A stretch of 9,317 bases of DNA, taken from an uncultured Lachnospiraceae bacterium (GTDB lineage: Bacteria > Bacillota_A > Clostridia > Lachnospirales > Lachnospiraceae). Location: positions 1 through 9,317 of the forward strand of contig CACXGS010000102.1 in the NCBI GenBank assembly GCA_902767195.1. Reading direction: 5' to 3'. The number at the start of each line of letters is the position of its first letter. Position 1 is the stretch's first letter. A model generated the notes under the pieces. The model saw only the letters and a program-made list of their open reading frames with translations. It was not told where the DNA came from and searched no databases. Positions 1 to 6,605 of the stretch are shown here, piece by piece. The position numbers and the translations under genes are program-made.

Positions 1-89
1 AGGGGGTAAAGTGCGCCCTTATCAGGGGGAATATTGAAACAGATTTCACCTCCTGCCACGGTTTCCCGGCCGGACAGGATGGAGGACAT
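1..89 (-). CDS. Possible 5' end of an unidentified divergent gene (partial)
   Basis: Read on the minus strand from an ATG at 89, the sequence stays open to the window edge and reads MSSILSGRETVAGGEICFNI followed by PPDKGALYP. The third codon positions resemble those of neighbouring genes, so it may be real coding sequence. Against this, there is no convincing Shine-Dalgarno sequence before the ATG and only 23 bp separate it from the pepA start, leaving little room for two divergent promoters. I do not recognise the family. I also found no clear promoter for pepA in this segment. Confidence 0.2.
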   Translation of the reverse strand, partial: MSSILSGRETVAGGEICFNIPPDKGALYP

Positions 90-112
90 ATAAAGAAAGG
101 AGCATATGACAC

Positions 113-1588
113 ATGCGTATACAACGTCTCGTGGATTTGGAAGATTTTGAGTTTGATACATTGCTCGTCACCTATAATCACAAGAATCGACTCAGTATTG
201 AATTCGGTAAGGTGAGCGAGGTTTTCGAAGCTCTTCAGGCAGACGGCCTGGTGGGCGGATCCAAGGTTTACGGCCTGAGAGGAAGAGATTTCTCCTACCA
301 GGGACAGCCCTATTATAATCTGATCTTCATCGGAATACCGGAGAAGGCTACTCCGAGAAGATACCAGCTTCAGTTCGGTGCAGCCATGAAGGTTGCCAAA
401 GGCTTCAAGAGCCGCAACCTGCTGATGACCGCAATCGGAGAAGATGTATCCTACTGGCTCAGCTCAGCCATGAAAGGACTTCTCCTTGGCGGATACTCTT
501 TTGATAAGTATATCACAAGTGACGAGGAAAAGCAGGAGTTTAATCTCGGCATCCTTACGGGTATGGACACCGCTTCCTTCAAGAAAGAAGAACAGTATGC
601 CCGTTCCCAGACAGATGCTGTTATGCTTGCCCGTGACCTGGTCAATGAGCCCTCCAACGTAATGACTCCTGAGGCTCTGGCTGAAGCAGCAAAAGACGTC
701 TGTGCCAGGAACAACATCAAGTTTACCGTTCTTGATAAAGAAGCCTGTGAGGATTTAGGCATGGATGCCTACCTTTCTGTCGCCAAAGGCTCTGATAAGG
801 GACCCCAGTTTATTGTCATGGAATACAACGGCCGGGCTACGGACGATGACAAGGTTGCCCTGATCGGTAAGGGTATCTGTTTCGACACAGGCGGATACAA
901 TCTGAAGCCCACTCCTCATATGAAGGGCATGCATGGCGATATGGGCGGCGCTGCCGCAGTTATTGGTGCCATGGACGCTATTGCCAAGGCAAAGCTGGGC
1001 ATCAACGTAACCGCTATTATCCCTGCCTGTGAGAACCTGATCTCCGGCCACTCTTCCAGACCGGGAGATATTGTCCGTTCCTTAAACGGCAAGACCATCG
1101 AGATCGGCAATACAGATGCAGAAGGCCGTCTTACCCTGGCTGATGCCATCTCTTACGCCATTAAGGAGTGCGGTGCCAACTACATTGTTGACATTGCCAC
1201 ATTGACAGGTGCCTGCCAGATTGCTCTTGGCGACCGTTACACTGCTGTATTCAGCAACAGCGAAGACATGATGTCCAAAGTTGTACAGGCATCCATCCTG
1301 GCAGGAGAGAATGTCTGGAGAATGCCTCTCGGCGATCAGGAATATGACGATATCAACAAATCTTCCGTTGCCGATGTCTGCAATGCCAGCAGCAAGGCCG
1401 GCTGCATTGCCGCAGCAAGATTCCTTAACGAATTCGTTGACAGAAAGCCCTGGGTACATCTTGATATTGCAGGAAGTTTTGAATCCACGGAAGACAAGGA
1501 AATCTTCTCCAAGGGAGCGACCGGTGCCGGTGCCATGCTTCTCTATGAGTTTGTTAAAGCAATGGAGAAACCATATAAGAGTTACTAA
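113..1588 (+). CDS. pepA: Leucyl aminopeptidase, peptidase family M17
   Basis: Cytosolic metallo-aminopeptidase that removes N-terminal residues, classically leucine, from peptides during peptide turnover; the family forms hexamers with two metal ions per active site. The protein has 491 residues, the usual length. The C-terminal catalytic domain carries the whole active site: K253 and D258 in GKGICFDTGG, catalytic K265, D276, and D335, E337 and R339 in the signature NTDAEGRL (333-340). Their spacing matches E. coli PepA residues K270 to R356 exactly, offset by 17. The N-terminal 170 residues are the more variable family domain. The ATG at 113 has AAAGGAG ten bases upstream; another ATG at 106 is out of frame. 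The end of the domain (GSFESTEDKEIFSKGATGAG) is slightly divergent, but the metal and catalytic residues are intact. The gene appears to be monocistronic, with its own terminator. Confidence 0.93.
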   Translation: MRIQRLVDLEDFEFDTLLVTYNHKNRLSIEFGKVSEVFEALQADGLVGGSKVYGLRGRDFSYQGQPYYNLIFIGIPEKATPRRYQLQFGAAMKVAKGFKSRNLLMTAIGEDVSYWLSSAMKGLLLGGYSFDKYITSDEEKQEFNLGILTGMDTASFKKEEQYARSQTDAVMLARDLVNEPSNVMTPEALAEAAKDVCARNNIKFTVLDKEACEDLGMDAYLSVAKGSDKGPQFIVMEYNGRATDDDKVALIGKGICFDTGGYNLKPTPHMKGMHGDMGGAAAVIGAMDAIAKAKLGINVTAIIPACENLISGHSSRPGDIVRSLNGKTIEIGNTDAEGRLTLADAISYAIKECGANYIVDIATLTGACQIALGDRYTAVFSNSEDMMSKVVQASILAGENVWRMPLGDQEYDDINKSSVADVCNASSKAGCIAAARFLNEFVDRKPWVHLDIAGSFESTEDKEIFSKGATGAGAMLLYEFVKAMEKPYKSY

Positions 1589-1610
1589 TCCCGGACTATT
1601 ACAGAATGAT

Positions 1611-1642
1611 AAGCGGGCTGCCGATGTGGCAGCCCGCTTTTT
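1611..1642 (+). terminator. Intrinsic terminator of pepA
   Basis: A perfect 11-bp stem (AGCGGGCTGCC paired with GGCAGCCCGCT) closes a GATGT loop and is followed by five T residues. It begins 22 bases after the pepA stop codon. The convergent EamA gene ends only 3 bases beyond it, so the hairpin may also stop transcription from the other side, although the T-tract in that direction (TTATCATT) is weak. Confidence 0.9.
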
Positions 1643-1645
1643 GTA

Positions 1646-2521
1646 TTATCTGATATTACAAAGAATAATGGACCCCAGAACCAGAAAGATTCCCGCCATT
1701 TCCGATAAGGTCATGAATTCACCAAAGACCAGGACACCCAGGCAGGATGCAACGACCGGTTCTATGGATGCAATGATCGATGCCATTCCATTCTCCACAT
1801 ACAGGAGCCCCCAGGTGTAAACGAAATAAGGGAGCACCGTGCTGGCCAGGACAAAAAACAGGGAAAACAGAAGCATTCCGGGGTTTCCTGTCAATGCCGT
1901 GACTGTGGTTTTGAGCTTCATAAAAGGGAGCACTCCCACAGATGCCATAAGGAATGTATAGAAAGTGATGGTCATGGAGGAATAACCTCTGTCCAGAGCG
2001 TATCGGCCGAATATCGTATAGAGCGCATACCCGAAACCAGCCCCCAGTCCGCAGGCGATTCCCGCCGGAGTTACCGCTACCGCCTTCCCGAGAATTCCCG
2101 TCACCAGTGTACAGCCCAGAAAAGCCATAACAAGAGCAATCCCCTTTTTCGGGCTCAAGGGTTCCCGAAACAGAAAATAGGACAGGATCATGACGAATGC
2201 CGGAGCCGTATAGAGGAGGACCGCTGCAACAGACAGATCCGTGAGAACAATCGCTCTGAAATAACAGAGGTTAAAAAAGAGAATGCTGAAGATTCCCGTT
2301 CCCACAAAGCACCACAGGTCTTTCATCCTGATCCTCATCTGTTCTCTCTGAAAAAAGAAAAGATAGATAAACAGAATGATTACTGTAACCACGCAGCGGA
2401 TCCCCACAATCTGCCAGGAATCCATGCCCAAAGCGGAATAACGGCGGACAAAGATCCCGATGGTCCCCCAGAGAAATCCTGCCAGCAGGACAGCTCCCAC
2501 CGGCAAGCTTCGATTAGTCAA
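1646..2521 (-). CDS. EamA/DMT-superfamily permease (10 predicted membrane helices)
   Basis: Integral inner-membrane transporter of the drug/metabolite transporter superfamily; substrate unknown, members usually export amino acids, metabolites or drugs. The 291 residues are almost wholly hydrophobic and form the duplicated EamA arrangement: the first repeat starts at VGAVLLAGFLWGTIGIFVRR and the second near TPAGIACGLGAGFGYALYTI, with typical closing segments ASIEPVVASCLGVLVFGE and GIFLVLGSIIL. The start is a TTG at 2521; GGGAGG lies nine bases upstream, inside the end of the M14 gene, and no in-frame ATG fits better. The gene overlaps the M14 stop by 8 bp, which points to translational coupling. 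It is the last gene of the four-gene operon and runs toward pepA. Family assignment is firm, substrate is not. Confidence 0.88.
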   Translation of the reverse strand: MTNRSLPVGAVLLAGFLWGTIGIFVRRYSALGMDSWQIVGIRCVVTVIILFIYLFFFQREQMRIRMKDLWCFVGTGIFSILFFNLCYFRAIVLTDLSVAAVLLYTAPAFVMILSYFLFREPLSPKKGIALVMAFLGCTLVTGILGKAVAVTPAGIACGLGAGFGYALYTIFGRYALDRGYSSMTITFYTFLMASVGVLPFMKLKTTVTALTGNPGMLLFSLFFVLASTVLPYFVYTWGLLYVENGMASIIASIEPVVASCLGVLVFGEFMTLSEMAGIFLVLGSIILCNIR

Positions 2522-3530
2522 AAAGCATCGCCTCCCTGATGACCAGATTTTTGTTCTTTCTCCATATGGAAGAGAATTCTCCTATTCCCAGAGGGCAGGG
2601 ATTATGTCCCACTTCCAGGGTGATAAAGGGAATCTGTTTTTTGTAAAGATAATACTCTCTGGAACATCCTCTGGCAGAATACACGCTTTCTGTGGGCATC
2701 AAAGAATATCCGGTCAGAGATCTTGCCACCTGGTACATCCTTGTAGTGTTCTTTCGTGTTTTCTTTTTAGCCTGTCCCGCACATCGTCCGTATAATATGG
2801 ATCCCGTGGAGTGATAGCTGACAATGCCGACCACTTTACCCTGGCGGCCCACTTCGTCAATCCTCTTACGAATGGCTCTGGTTTCCTTCTCGCTCTCTGC
2901 CTTGCTGCCGCGGTATCCGGAGGAGCCGGGAGAGCCGGACTTCTTCCAGTAAGATTTCCAGTTACGATTCAGGTCCACGCCTCTGGCGTTGGCTTTCCAG
3001 CGTCGGGATGAGCCTCCCATTCTGCGAAGTCTGCTTCTGAGCTTTTTGTTTCGAATCGATTTGAAACCTTTCTGACTGATGGCGGTTCCGTCCGGATTGG
3101 CAGAAGGAATGTAATGGATTGCCACAGTCTTCAGTACCTTGCTGATCCGCTTGCCGTTTACCTTCTTTTTGTAATGGGCCATATAATACTCAATCTGCTT
3201 CATACAAAGCTGGATGGTCATATACTCTCTGGCATGCAGATTTCCTATGACATAAAGATGCCTTCTGGCATTTTCATTTCCAAGAATCACCTCATAAAGC
3301 TTTCGGTTGTCAGCGGACTTGCCGATGATCAAAACGCGGAAGTTCTCCGGGTATTTTTTCTTCAGTGCGTTCAGGTCACTACGCATTTCCTTATAGGTAT
3401 AGGTGGCATGATTCGTGGATACAATTGACTTTGCCTCTGCATACTCCGGGCAGCCCGGCCGGAATAATCCGGCGGCCAGCATGATCAGCAGGCAGCACTT
3501 CCATAACATTCTTTTTGTGTACGCAGTCAT
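2514..3530 (-). CDS. Secreted M14-family zinc carboxypeptidase
   Basis: Zinc metallopeptidase, predicted to act outside the cell. The N-terminus is a signal peptide (basic start, hydrophobic core LLIMLAAGLF, probable signal peptidase I site AEA-KS after residue 33). The M14 active site is complete: zinc ligands H99 and E102 in HARE, the NPDG turn at 145-148, substrate-binding N188/R189 in RGVDLNRNW, third zinc ligand H240 in SYHSTGS, and general base E306 in FITLEVG. The layout resembles gamma-D-glutamyl-diaminopimelate peptidases, so hydrolysis of cell-wall peptides is possible but inferred; no LysM or other wall-binding domain is present. The chain is very rich in Lys and Arg, especially at 155-200, which could favour binding to anionic wall polymers. 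The ATG at 3530 has GAGAGG about 6 bases upstream. It is third in the operon, 29 bp after the aldo/keto reductase. Confidence 0.87.
   Translation of the reverse strand: MTAYTKRMLWKCCLLIMLAAGLFRPGCPEYAEAKSIVSTNHATYTYKEMRSDLNALKKKYPENFRVLIIGKSADNRKLYEVILGNENARRHLYVIGNLHAREYMTIQLCMKQIEYYMAHYKKKVNGKRISKVLKTVAIHYIPSANPDGTAISQKGFKSIRNKKLRSRLRRMGGSSRRWKANARGVDLNRNWKSYWKKSGSPGSSGYRGSKAESEKETRAIRKRIDEVGRQGKVVGIVSYHSTGSILYGRCAGQAKKKTRKNTTRMYQVARSLTGYSLMPTESVYSARGCSREYYLYKKQIPFITLEVGHNPCPLGIGEFSSIWRKNKNLVIREAMLFD
2531..2536 (-). promoter_or_regulatory. Ribosome binding site deciding the TTG start of the permease
   Basis: GGGAGG, within the last codons of the M14 gene, lies nine bases before the TTG at 2521. 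The ATG between them (2526-2524) belongs to the M14 frame and stops at once. This site is the main support for a non-ATG start of the permease. Confidence 0.7.
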
Positions 3531-3559
3531 AATTTCCTCTCTTTCCTCTGTTCTTTCCT

Positions 3560-4801
3560 TTAGTATTTCATAAACAACGGCAGCAGTTTTGATGCTGTTT
3601 TATATACAGGCCCTTCCAGTTCCTTTACAGCTTTCTCCAGTTCCTTTCGGATGGGAATCCCCTGGGGGCAGTGCTGTTCACATTTCCCGCACTTAACACA
3701 CTGGGATGCCGAAGTAGCATCATTTCTGATCAAAGTGCACATGATATAGTCTTTCTGCCCTTCAAATCTGCTGTCCGTATATTTCCTGTTCAATGCGGAA
3801 AATGTTCCCGGAATATCCACATGTCTGGGACAAGGCATACAGTAACGACAGCCGGTACAGGGCACCCTCATCCGGGCGTTGATTGCCGCCGCCACTTTTT
3901 TCAAAAACTCCTGATCCCCTTTTTTGAGAAAACCGGAGGCCGCAATCCTCAGGTTCTCCTGGCCGGCAGACCCGTCACCATGAATCCCCACTGGCAATCC
4001 GGGCACTTTGGATGCACTCTTTACATTCTCTTCCACCATAGCCAGGGAATTCATTCCGGAAAGAACACAGGTCACTTCCGGCTGGTCCCACAGCCACAAA
4101 AAGGCCCACTGTGCCGGTGTTCTCTTCACCGGGCAGGAATCAAACAGCTTTCTCGCCCCAGGCGGAAGGTTGTTCACAAGCCGTCCTCCCCGGAGAGGTT
4201 CCATTATAATGACCGGAATCCCTTTTTTTCCGGCATATTCCAAACCCGTTCTTCCTGCCTGGGTATCTTCATCCATATAGTTGTACTGGATCTGGCAGAA
4301 ATCCCAGTCGTAAGCATCCAGGAGCCGGCAGAAAGCGTCGGAATTCCCATGATAGGAAAAGCCGATCTGGCGAATAGCCCCACTCTCCTTCTTGCCGCGG
4401 ATCCAGTCGAGAATCCCGACTTCTGTCAGTCTCTCCCAGGTCTTCACATCGGTCAGCATGTGCATCAGATAGTAGTCCACATGGTCCGTGCGAAGTCTTT
4501 TCAGCTCTTCGGAAAAGTACCGGTCCAAATCCTCATATTTCTTAATCATATAGTGAGGCAGCTTGGTGGCAATATAAATCTGGTCACGAATACCGTTCTT
4601 TTCAAGGATCTTCCCCAGTGCCGCCTCGCTGCCGGGGTAGACATAAGCCGTATCGTAATAGTTCACGCCATGCCGGAAAGCCGTCATGATCTCCTCTTCG
4701 GCCTTATCAAAATCGATTCCCCGCAGCGTCTGTGTAAAGCGCATGCAGCCATATCCCAACACCGATATCTTATTACCATATCTATCCAATCGATATTTCA
4801 T
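3560..4801 (-). CDS. Aldo/keto reductase with C-terminal two-cluster 4Fe-4S domain (COG1453 type)
   Basis: Predicted cytosolic oxidoreductase; natural substrate unknown. Residues 1-270 form the aldo/keto reductase barrel with the expected tetrad D50, Y55, K80 and H114 and the start GYGCMRF. Residues 310-385 add a ferredoxin-like part: C315, C318, C321, C324 (CTGCRYCMPCP) and C368, C371, C374, C378 (CVKCGKCEQHCP), each suited to bind a 4Fe-4S cluster. The combination is known from anaerobes and suggests electron transfer between the clusters and the barrel, with ferredoxin as a plausible partner; this is inference. The length of 413 residues is much above a simple aldo/keto reductase (about 280-320) and is explained by the extra domain. 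The ATG at 4801 follows AGGAAGGA. It is second in the operon, 13 bp after the HAD gene. Confidence 0.92.
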   Translation of the reverse strand: MKYRLDRYGNKISVLGYGCMRFTQTLRGIDFDKAEEEIMTAFRHGVNYYDTAYVYPGSEAALGKILEKNGIRDQIYIATKLPHYMIKKYEDLDRYFSEELKRLRTDHVDYYLMHMLTDVKTWERLTEVGILDWIRGKKESGAIRQIGFSYHGNSDAFCRLLDAYDWDFCQIQYNYMDEDTQAGRTGLEYAGKKGIPVIIMEPLRGGRLVNNLPPGARKLFDSCPVKRTPAQWAFLWLWDQPEVTCVLSGMNSLAMVEENVKSASKVPGLPVGIHGDGSAGQENLRIAASGFLKKGDQEFLKKVAAAINARMRVPCTGCRYCMPCPRHVDIPGTFSALNRKYTDSRFEGQKDYIMCTLIRNDATSASQCVKCGKCEQHCPQGIPIRKELEKAVKELEGPVYKTASKLLPLFMKY

Positions 4802-4814
4802 CGCTTTTTCCTTC

Positions 4815-5597
4815 CTATAAAAAACTTAGTTCTCTCAGCGTTCTGTACACACCGTCACAGCTGCAGTCAGGGGCTACACGGTCTGCTGCATCCCGCACAG
4901 CCGGCGGGGCATTTCCCATAGCAATTCCAACCCCTGCATAGCGGATCATATCCAGATCATTTTTTCCATCACCGAAGGCGATAGACTCATCTCTGCCAAT
5001 CCCGTAATGGTTCAGGATTTCCGCCATGGCTGACACTTTCCCGCCATCCGCAGGGATAATGTCCACTGCGTCATCCCGCCATCTGGCAGTTCTGCATCCG
5101 CTGATTTCTTCCAGGAGAGCATTTTCCCTGTTCTCCCTGACAGCTGCCGTCATTTGATAAATGTCCCTCTTCAGAATATCCTTTTCATGCTCCAGAAGCT
5201 GAATTGGCTTCCCTGAAATTCTGGCATATTGCTCCAGAGCGCTGTTGCAGAAGGTCCATGCTGCCTCCACTGCCGTGGAGACCATCACCGGGATGTCAAG
5301 CATTGCTGCCCGGTCCAATACTTTTTTCACGGCTTCTTTATCCATGGGTCTGGAGTATAGCAGATCCCCTTTCCTGTCAAAGCACAGGGAACCGTTAAAG
5401 CACAGATATCCGTCAAATAATACATCCTGGAAGTCCGGTAATGTGTAGGGTGCCCGGCCGGTGGCCAGAAAAAGCCTGCAGCCTTTTTCCCGGAGCCGGA
5501 GCAGGGCCTGCCGGGTCAGGGGACGAAGCTTTCTGCTGCCAAATTCCAGAAGGGTCCCATCGATATCAAAAAATGCAATCTGGGGGAAAATCATCAT
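4815..5597 (-). CDS. Cof-type HAD-superfamily hydrolase (sugar or nucleotide phosphatase)
   Basis: Mg2+-dependent phosphohydrolase of the HAD superfamily, Cof/type IIB subfamily, which typically dephosphorylates sugar phosphates, flavin or pyridoxal phosphates; the exact substrate cannot be read from sequence. All four HAD motifs are present: nucleophile D11 and acid D13 in DIDGTL, T46 in ATGR, K187 in GGKVSA, and D210/D214 in FGDGKND. The C2-type cap lies between residues 80 and 180. The length of 260 residues is normal. Two adjacent ATG codons (5597 and 5594) could both start; AAGGTG lies seven bases before the first. It is the first gene of the minus-strand operon, with a candidate extended -10 promoter just upstream. 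Confidence 0.92.
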   Translation of the reverse strand: MMIFPQIAFFDIDGTLLEFGSRKLRPLTRQALLRLREKGCRLFLATGRAPYTLPDFQDVLFDGYLCFNGSLCFDRKGDLLYSRPMDKEAVKKVLDRAAMLDIPVMVSTAVEAAWTFCNSALEQYARISGKPIQLLEHEKDILKRDIYQMTAAVRENRENALLEEISGCRTARWRDDAVDIIPADGGKVSAMAEILNHYGIGRDESIAFGDGKNDLDMIRYAGVGIAMGNAPPAVRDAADRVAPDCSCDGVYRTLRELSFL

Positions 5598-5633
5598 CTT
5601 TTTGCACCTTGTAATAATAAAACCTGCATATTA

Positions 5634-5661
5634 ATGATACCACATACGCACGCTGTCTGCA
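5634..5661 (-). promoter_or_regulatory. Candidate promoter of the HAD/AKR/M14/permease operon
   Basis: On the minus strand, TGCAGA and TATCAT are separated by 16 bp, and a TG pair stands one base before the -10 box (extended -10). The -35 match is weak. It lies 37 bp upstream of the HAD start, a suitable leader length, and downstream of the terminator at 5707-5731, so the operon has room for its own transcription. Confidence 0.45.
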
Positions 5662-5706
5662 CCCCCGTGAAAATTATTTATGTATTGAAATGGGATGTTT
5701 TAGGAC

Positions 5707-5731
5707 AAAAAAAAAGGACTGTTCTCAGTCC
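5707..5731 (-). terminator. Intrinsic terminator of the putative large non-coding RNA
   Basis: On the minus strand GGACTG-AGAA-CAGTCC forms a 6-bp hairpin with a tetraloop, followed directly by nine T residues (the A-run at 5707-5715 on the plus strand). No minus-strand protein gene ends nearby, so the terminator most likely serves the transcript starting near 6360. Confidence 0.82.
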
Positions 5732-5749
5732 AAAAAAGCATAAACCAAT

Positions 5750-5783
5750 AGGAGCACCTCGGACATCATTCCTCGGTGCTCCT
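5750..5783 (-). other. 3' helix of the RNA with tandem G.A step and hexaloop
   Basis: In the RNA sense, AGGAGCACC and GGUGCUCCU make nine pairs. They are followed by GA opposite GA (a symmetric tandem sheared G.A step), three more pairs GGA/UCC, and the loop AUGAUG. This ordered geometry is typical of selected RNA structure. The loop bases UGAUG are complementary to CAUCA at the predicted 5' end of the same RNA (6355-6359), so a long-range pseudoknot is possible. Confidence 0.6.
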
Positions 5784-5815
5784 CAGCTGTGTTCAATTAA
5801 CTTGTCCAATGGATT

Positions 5816-5824
5816 GTACCTCCT
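5816..5824 (-). repeat. Third AGGAGGTAC motif
   Basis: On the minus strand this is AGGAGGTAC, an exact copy of the nine-base core found twice near the 5' end of the RNA. A TTG nine bases downstream (5809) would open only an eight-residue frame ending at the 3' helix, so a ribosome binding role is doubtful. It is preceded by AATTGATC, resembling ATTGATC found between the other two copies. Confidence 0.5.
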
Positions 5825-6217
5825 GATCAATTATTTTTCGTGTCCTACGAAATCCAAGTCTCAACCCATCTGTCATCTTCTCTGAAATCCGGCCTGCTTC
5901 TCTCTGTCGTGATCCTTCCTCATCCCTTCGCTTCGATCTCCAAATCTATAACAATCTTCTTACTGATTCTTACCCGCCTGCCAATCGTCCAGGCTACGAA
6001 GGAACTTCTGTCATACTACTCTCAAAAGCTGCCCTGAATCTCGATTCTGACCAATCTTCTCAACTATAAATCAAAACCCTATGAATTATCAACCTTCCCC
6101 CGGTTCCCACGTATTCTCTCATTATCCAAACTATACAGGGCTCTGCATCTGCAAGTAACGCCCCAACTATCTATACTGTCTCCGGCTGTCAAGTTGTAAT
6201 TCGAAACTTATGTTTTC

Positions 6218-6287
6218 GGTGTACTGTACCTCCTCATTCATTATAGTTTCGATCAATAATTAATACTTCTGGTGGTCCGTACCTCCT
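6218..6287 (-). repeat. Paired SD-like direct repeats in the 5' part of the RNA
   Basis: Two 17-base copies on the minus strand, AGGAGGTACGGACCACC (6287-6271) and AGGAGGTACAGTACACC (6234-6218), agree at 14 of 17 positions and lie 53 bp apart. Each can form a tiny hairpin (GGU-ACGG-ACC; GUA-CAG-UAC) right after the AGGAG. Neither has an ATG, GTG or TTG at 5-12 bases, so they are not ordinary ribosome binding sites. They are complementary to the anti-Shine-Dalgarno end of 16S rRNA. Confidence 0.6.
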
Positions 6288-6366
6288 TCCCCGCATATTT
6301 AAATTCTGAAAAACATATTTCAAAATCTATATCATGGACTTTGTCCGTCCTTTCTGATGTATCTGT

Positions 6367-6395
6367 ATTATATAGTTTCTCCACGTATTTGTCAA
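6367..6395 (-). promoter_or_regulatory. Perfect consensus sigma-A promoter of the putative ncRNA
   Basis: TTGACA (6395-6390) and TATAAT (6372-6367) on the minus strand are both full consensus and are separated by exactly 17 bp. The start of transcription would fall near 6360. No protein gene follows for about 770 bp, which is why I assign it to a non-coding RNA. Confidence 0.85.
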
Positions 6396-6511
6396 TACTT
6401 TTTTCTTGCTTTCCCCCATTTTATCTATCTTAAATAAAAAATACAGAATATTATTCGTTTTTATCGGATTAATCCACTATTTTTTCTGTTTTTATAATTA
6501 TTTACGATTAT

Positions 6512-6540
6512 TTTATCTGTTTTTAAAACAATTCTGTCAA
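6512..6540 (-). promoter_or_regulatory. Possible second upstream promoter in AT-rich DNA
   Basis: On the minus strand TTGACA is followed after 17 bp by GATAAA (4 of 6). It lies in a very AT-rich stretch (6421-6540) that also holds two similar TCTGTTTTTA blocks (6485-6494, 6515-6524). The AT-richness makes chance matches likely. It could add transcription toward the ncRNA. I see no gene between 6396 and 6605 and no clear terminator after the Mrr gene. Confidence 0.3.
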
Positions 6541-6605
6541 ATTATTCACTCAATATTGCGGAAAGGGCTGGTCTCCTGTTATTCTTTTCCTGGCTCAAAA
6601 GACTT

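Larger units (their letters stand above)
5707..6360 (-). ncRNA. Putative large structured non-coding RNA (about 650 nt), class unknown
   Basis: The stretch is bounded by a perfect consensus promoter and an intrinsic terminator, both on the minus strand, and has no minus-strand ORF of useful length. The predicted RNA is rich in purines and can form several local helices: GGAC/GTCC at the 5' end, CGAAA/TTTCG around 6200-6217, a GCCTG/CAGGC hairpin (5976-5994) enclosed by CCTTCG/CGAAGG (5925-5930 with 5997-6002), a 6-bp TTTCGT/ACGAAA hairpin (5836-5852), and a long helix at 5750-5783. Three AGGAGGTAC motifs occur without proper start codons. The size and layout recall ornate large bacterial RNAs such as OLE, ROOL or GOLLD, but I cannot match it to any of them by eye, and OLE's usual protein partner is not seen here. 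An mRNA for very short peptides is the main alternative. It lies between a membrane-anchored Mrr-type nuclease gene and the HAD operon. Confidence 0.65.

Noticed and set aside
2514..3530. Lipoprotein signal for the M14 peptidase at C27
   Set aside because: The residues before the cysteine (RPG) do not form a lipobox; a signal peptidase I site AEA-KS fits better.
3671..4921. A 416-codon plus-strand open frame
   Set aside because: It lies antisense to the aldo/keto reductase, which has complete catalytic and Fe-S motifs; the plus-strand translation shows no domain-like pattern and no ribosome binding site.
5783..5809. Eight-residue frame from TTG after the third AGGAGGTAC
   Set aside because: It is very short, uses a weak start codon, ends at the 3' RNA helix, and the other two motif copies have no such frame.
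5634..5885. Plus-strand frame of 83 codons in the non-coding stretch
   Set aside because: No ribosome binding site, low-complexity composition, and it runs antisense through the terminator and the 3' helix of the putative RNA.
5707..6360. Assignment of the RNA as 6S RNA, tmRNA, RNase P RNA, SRP RNA or a group I/II intron
   Set aside because: The length or the hallmark sequences do not fit (no tmRNA or RNase P core motifs seen, no domain V-like hairpin, no intron-encoded protein).
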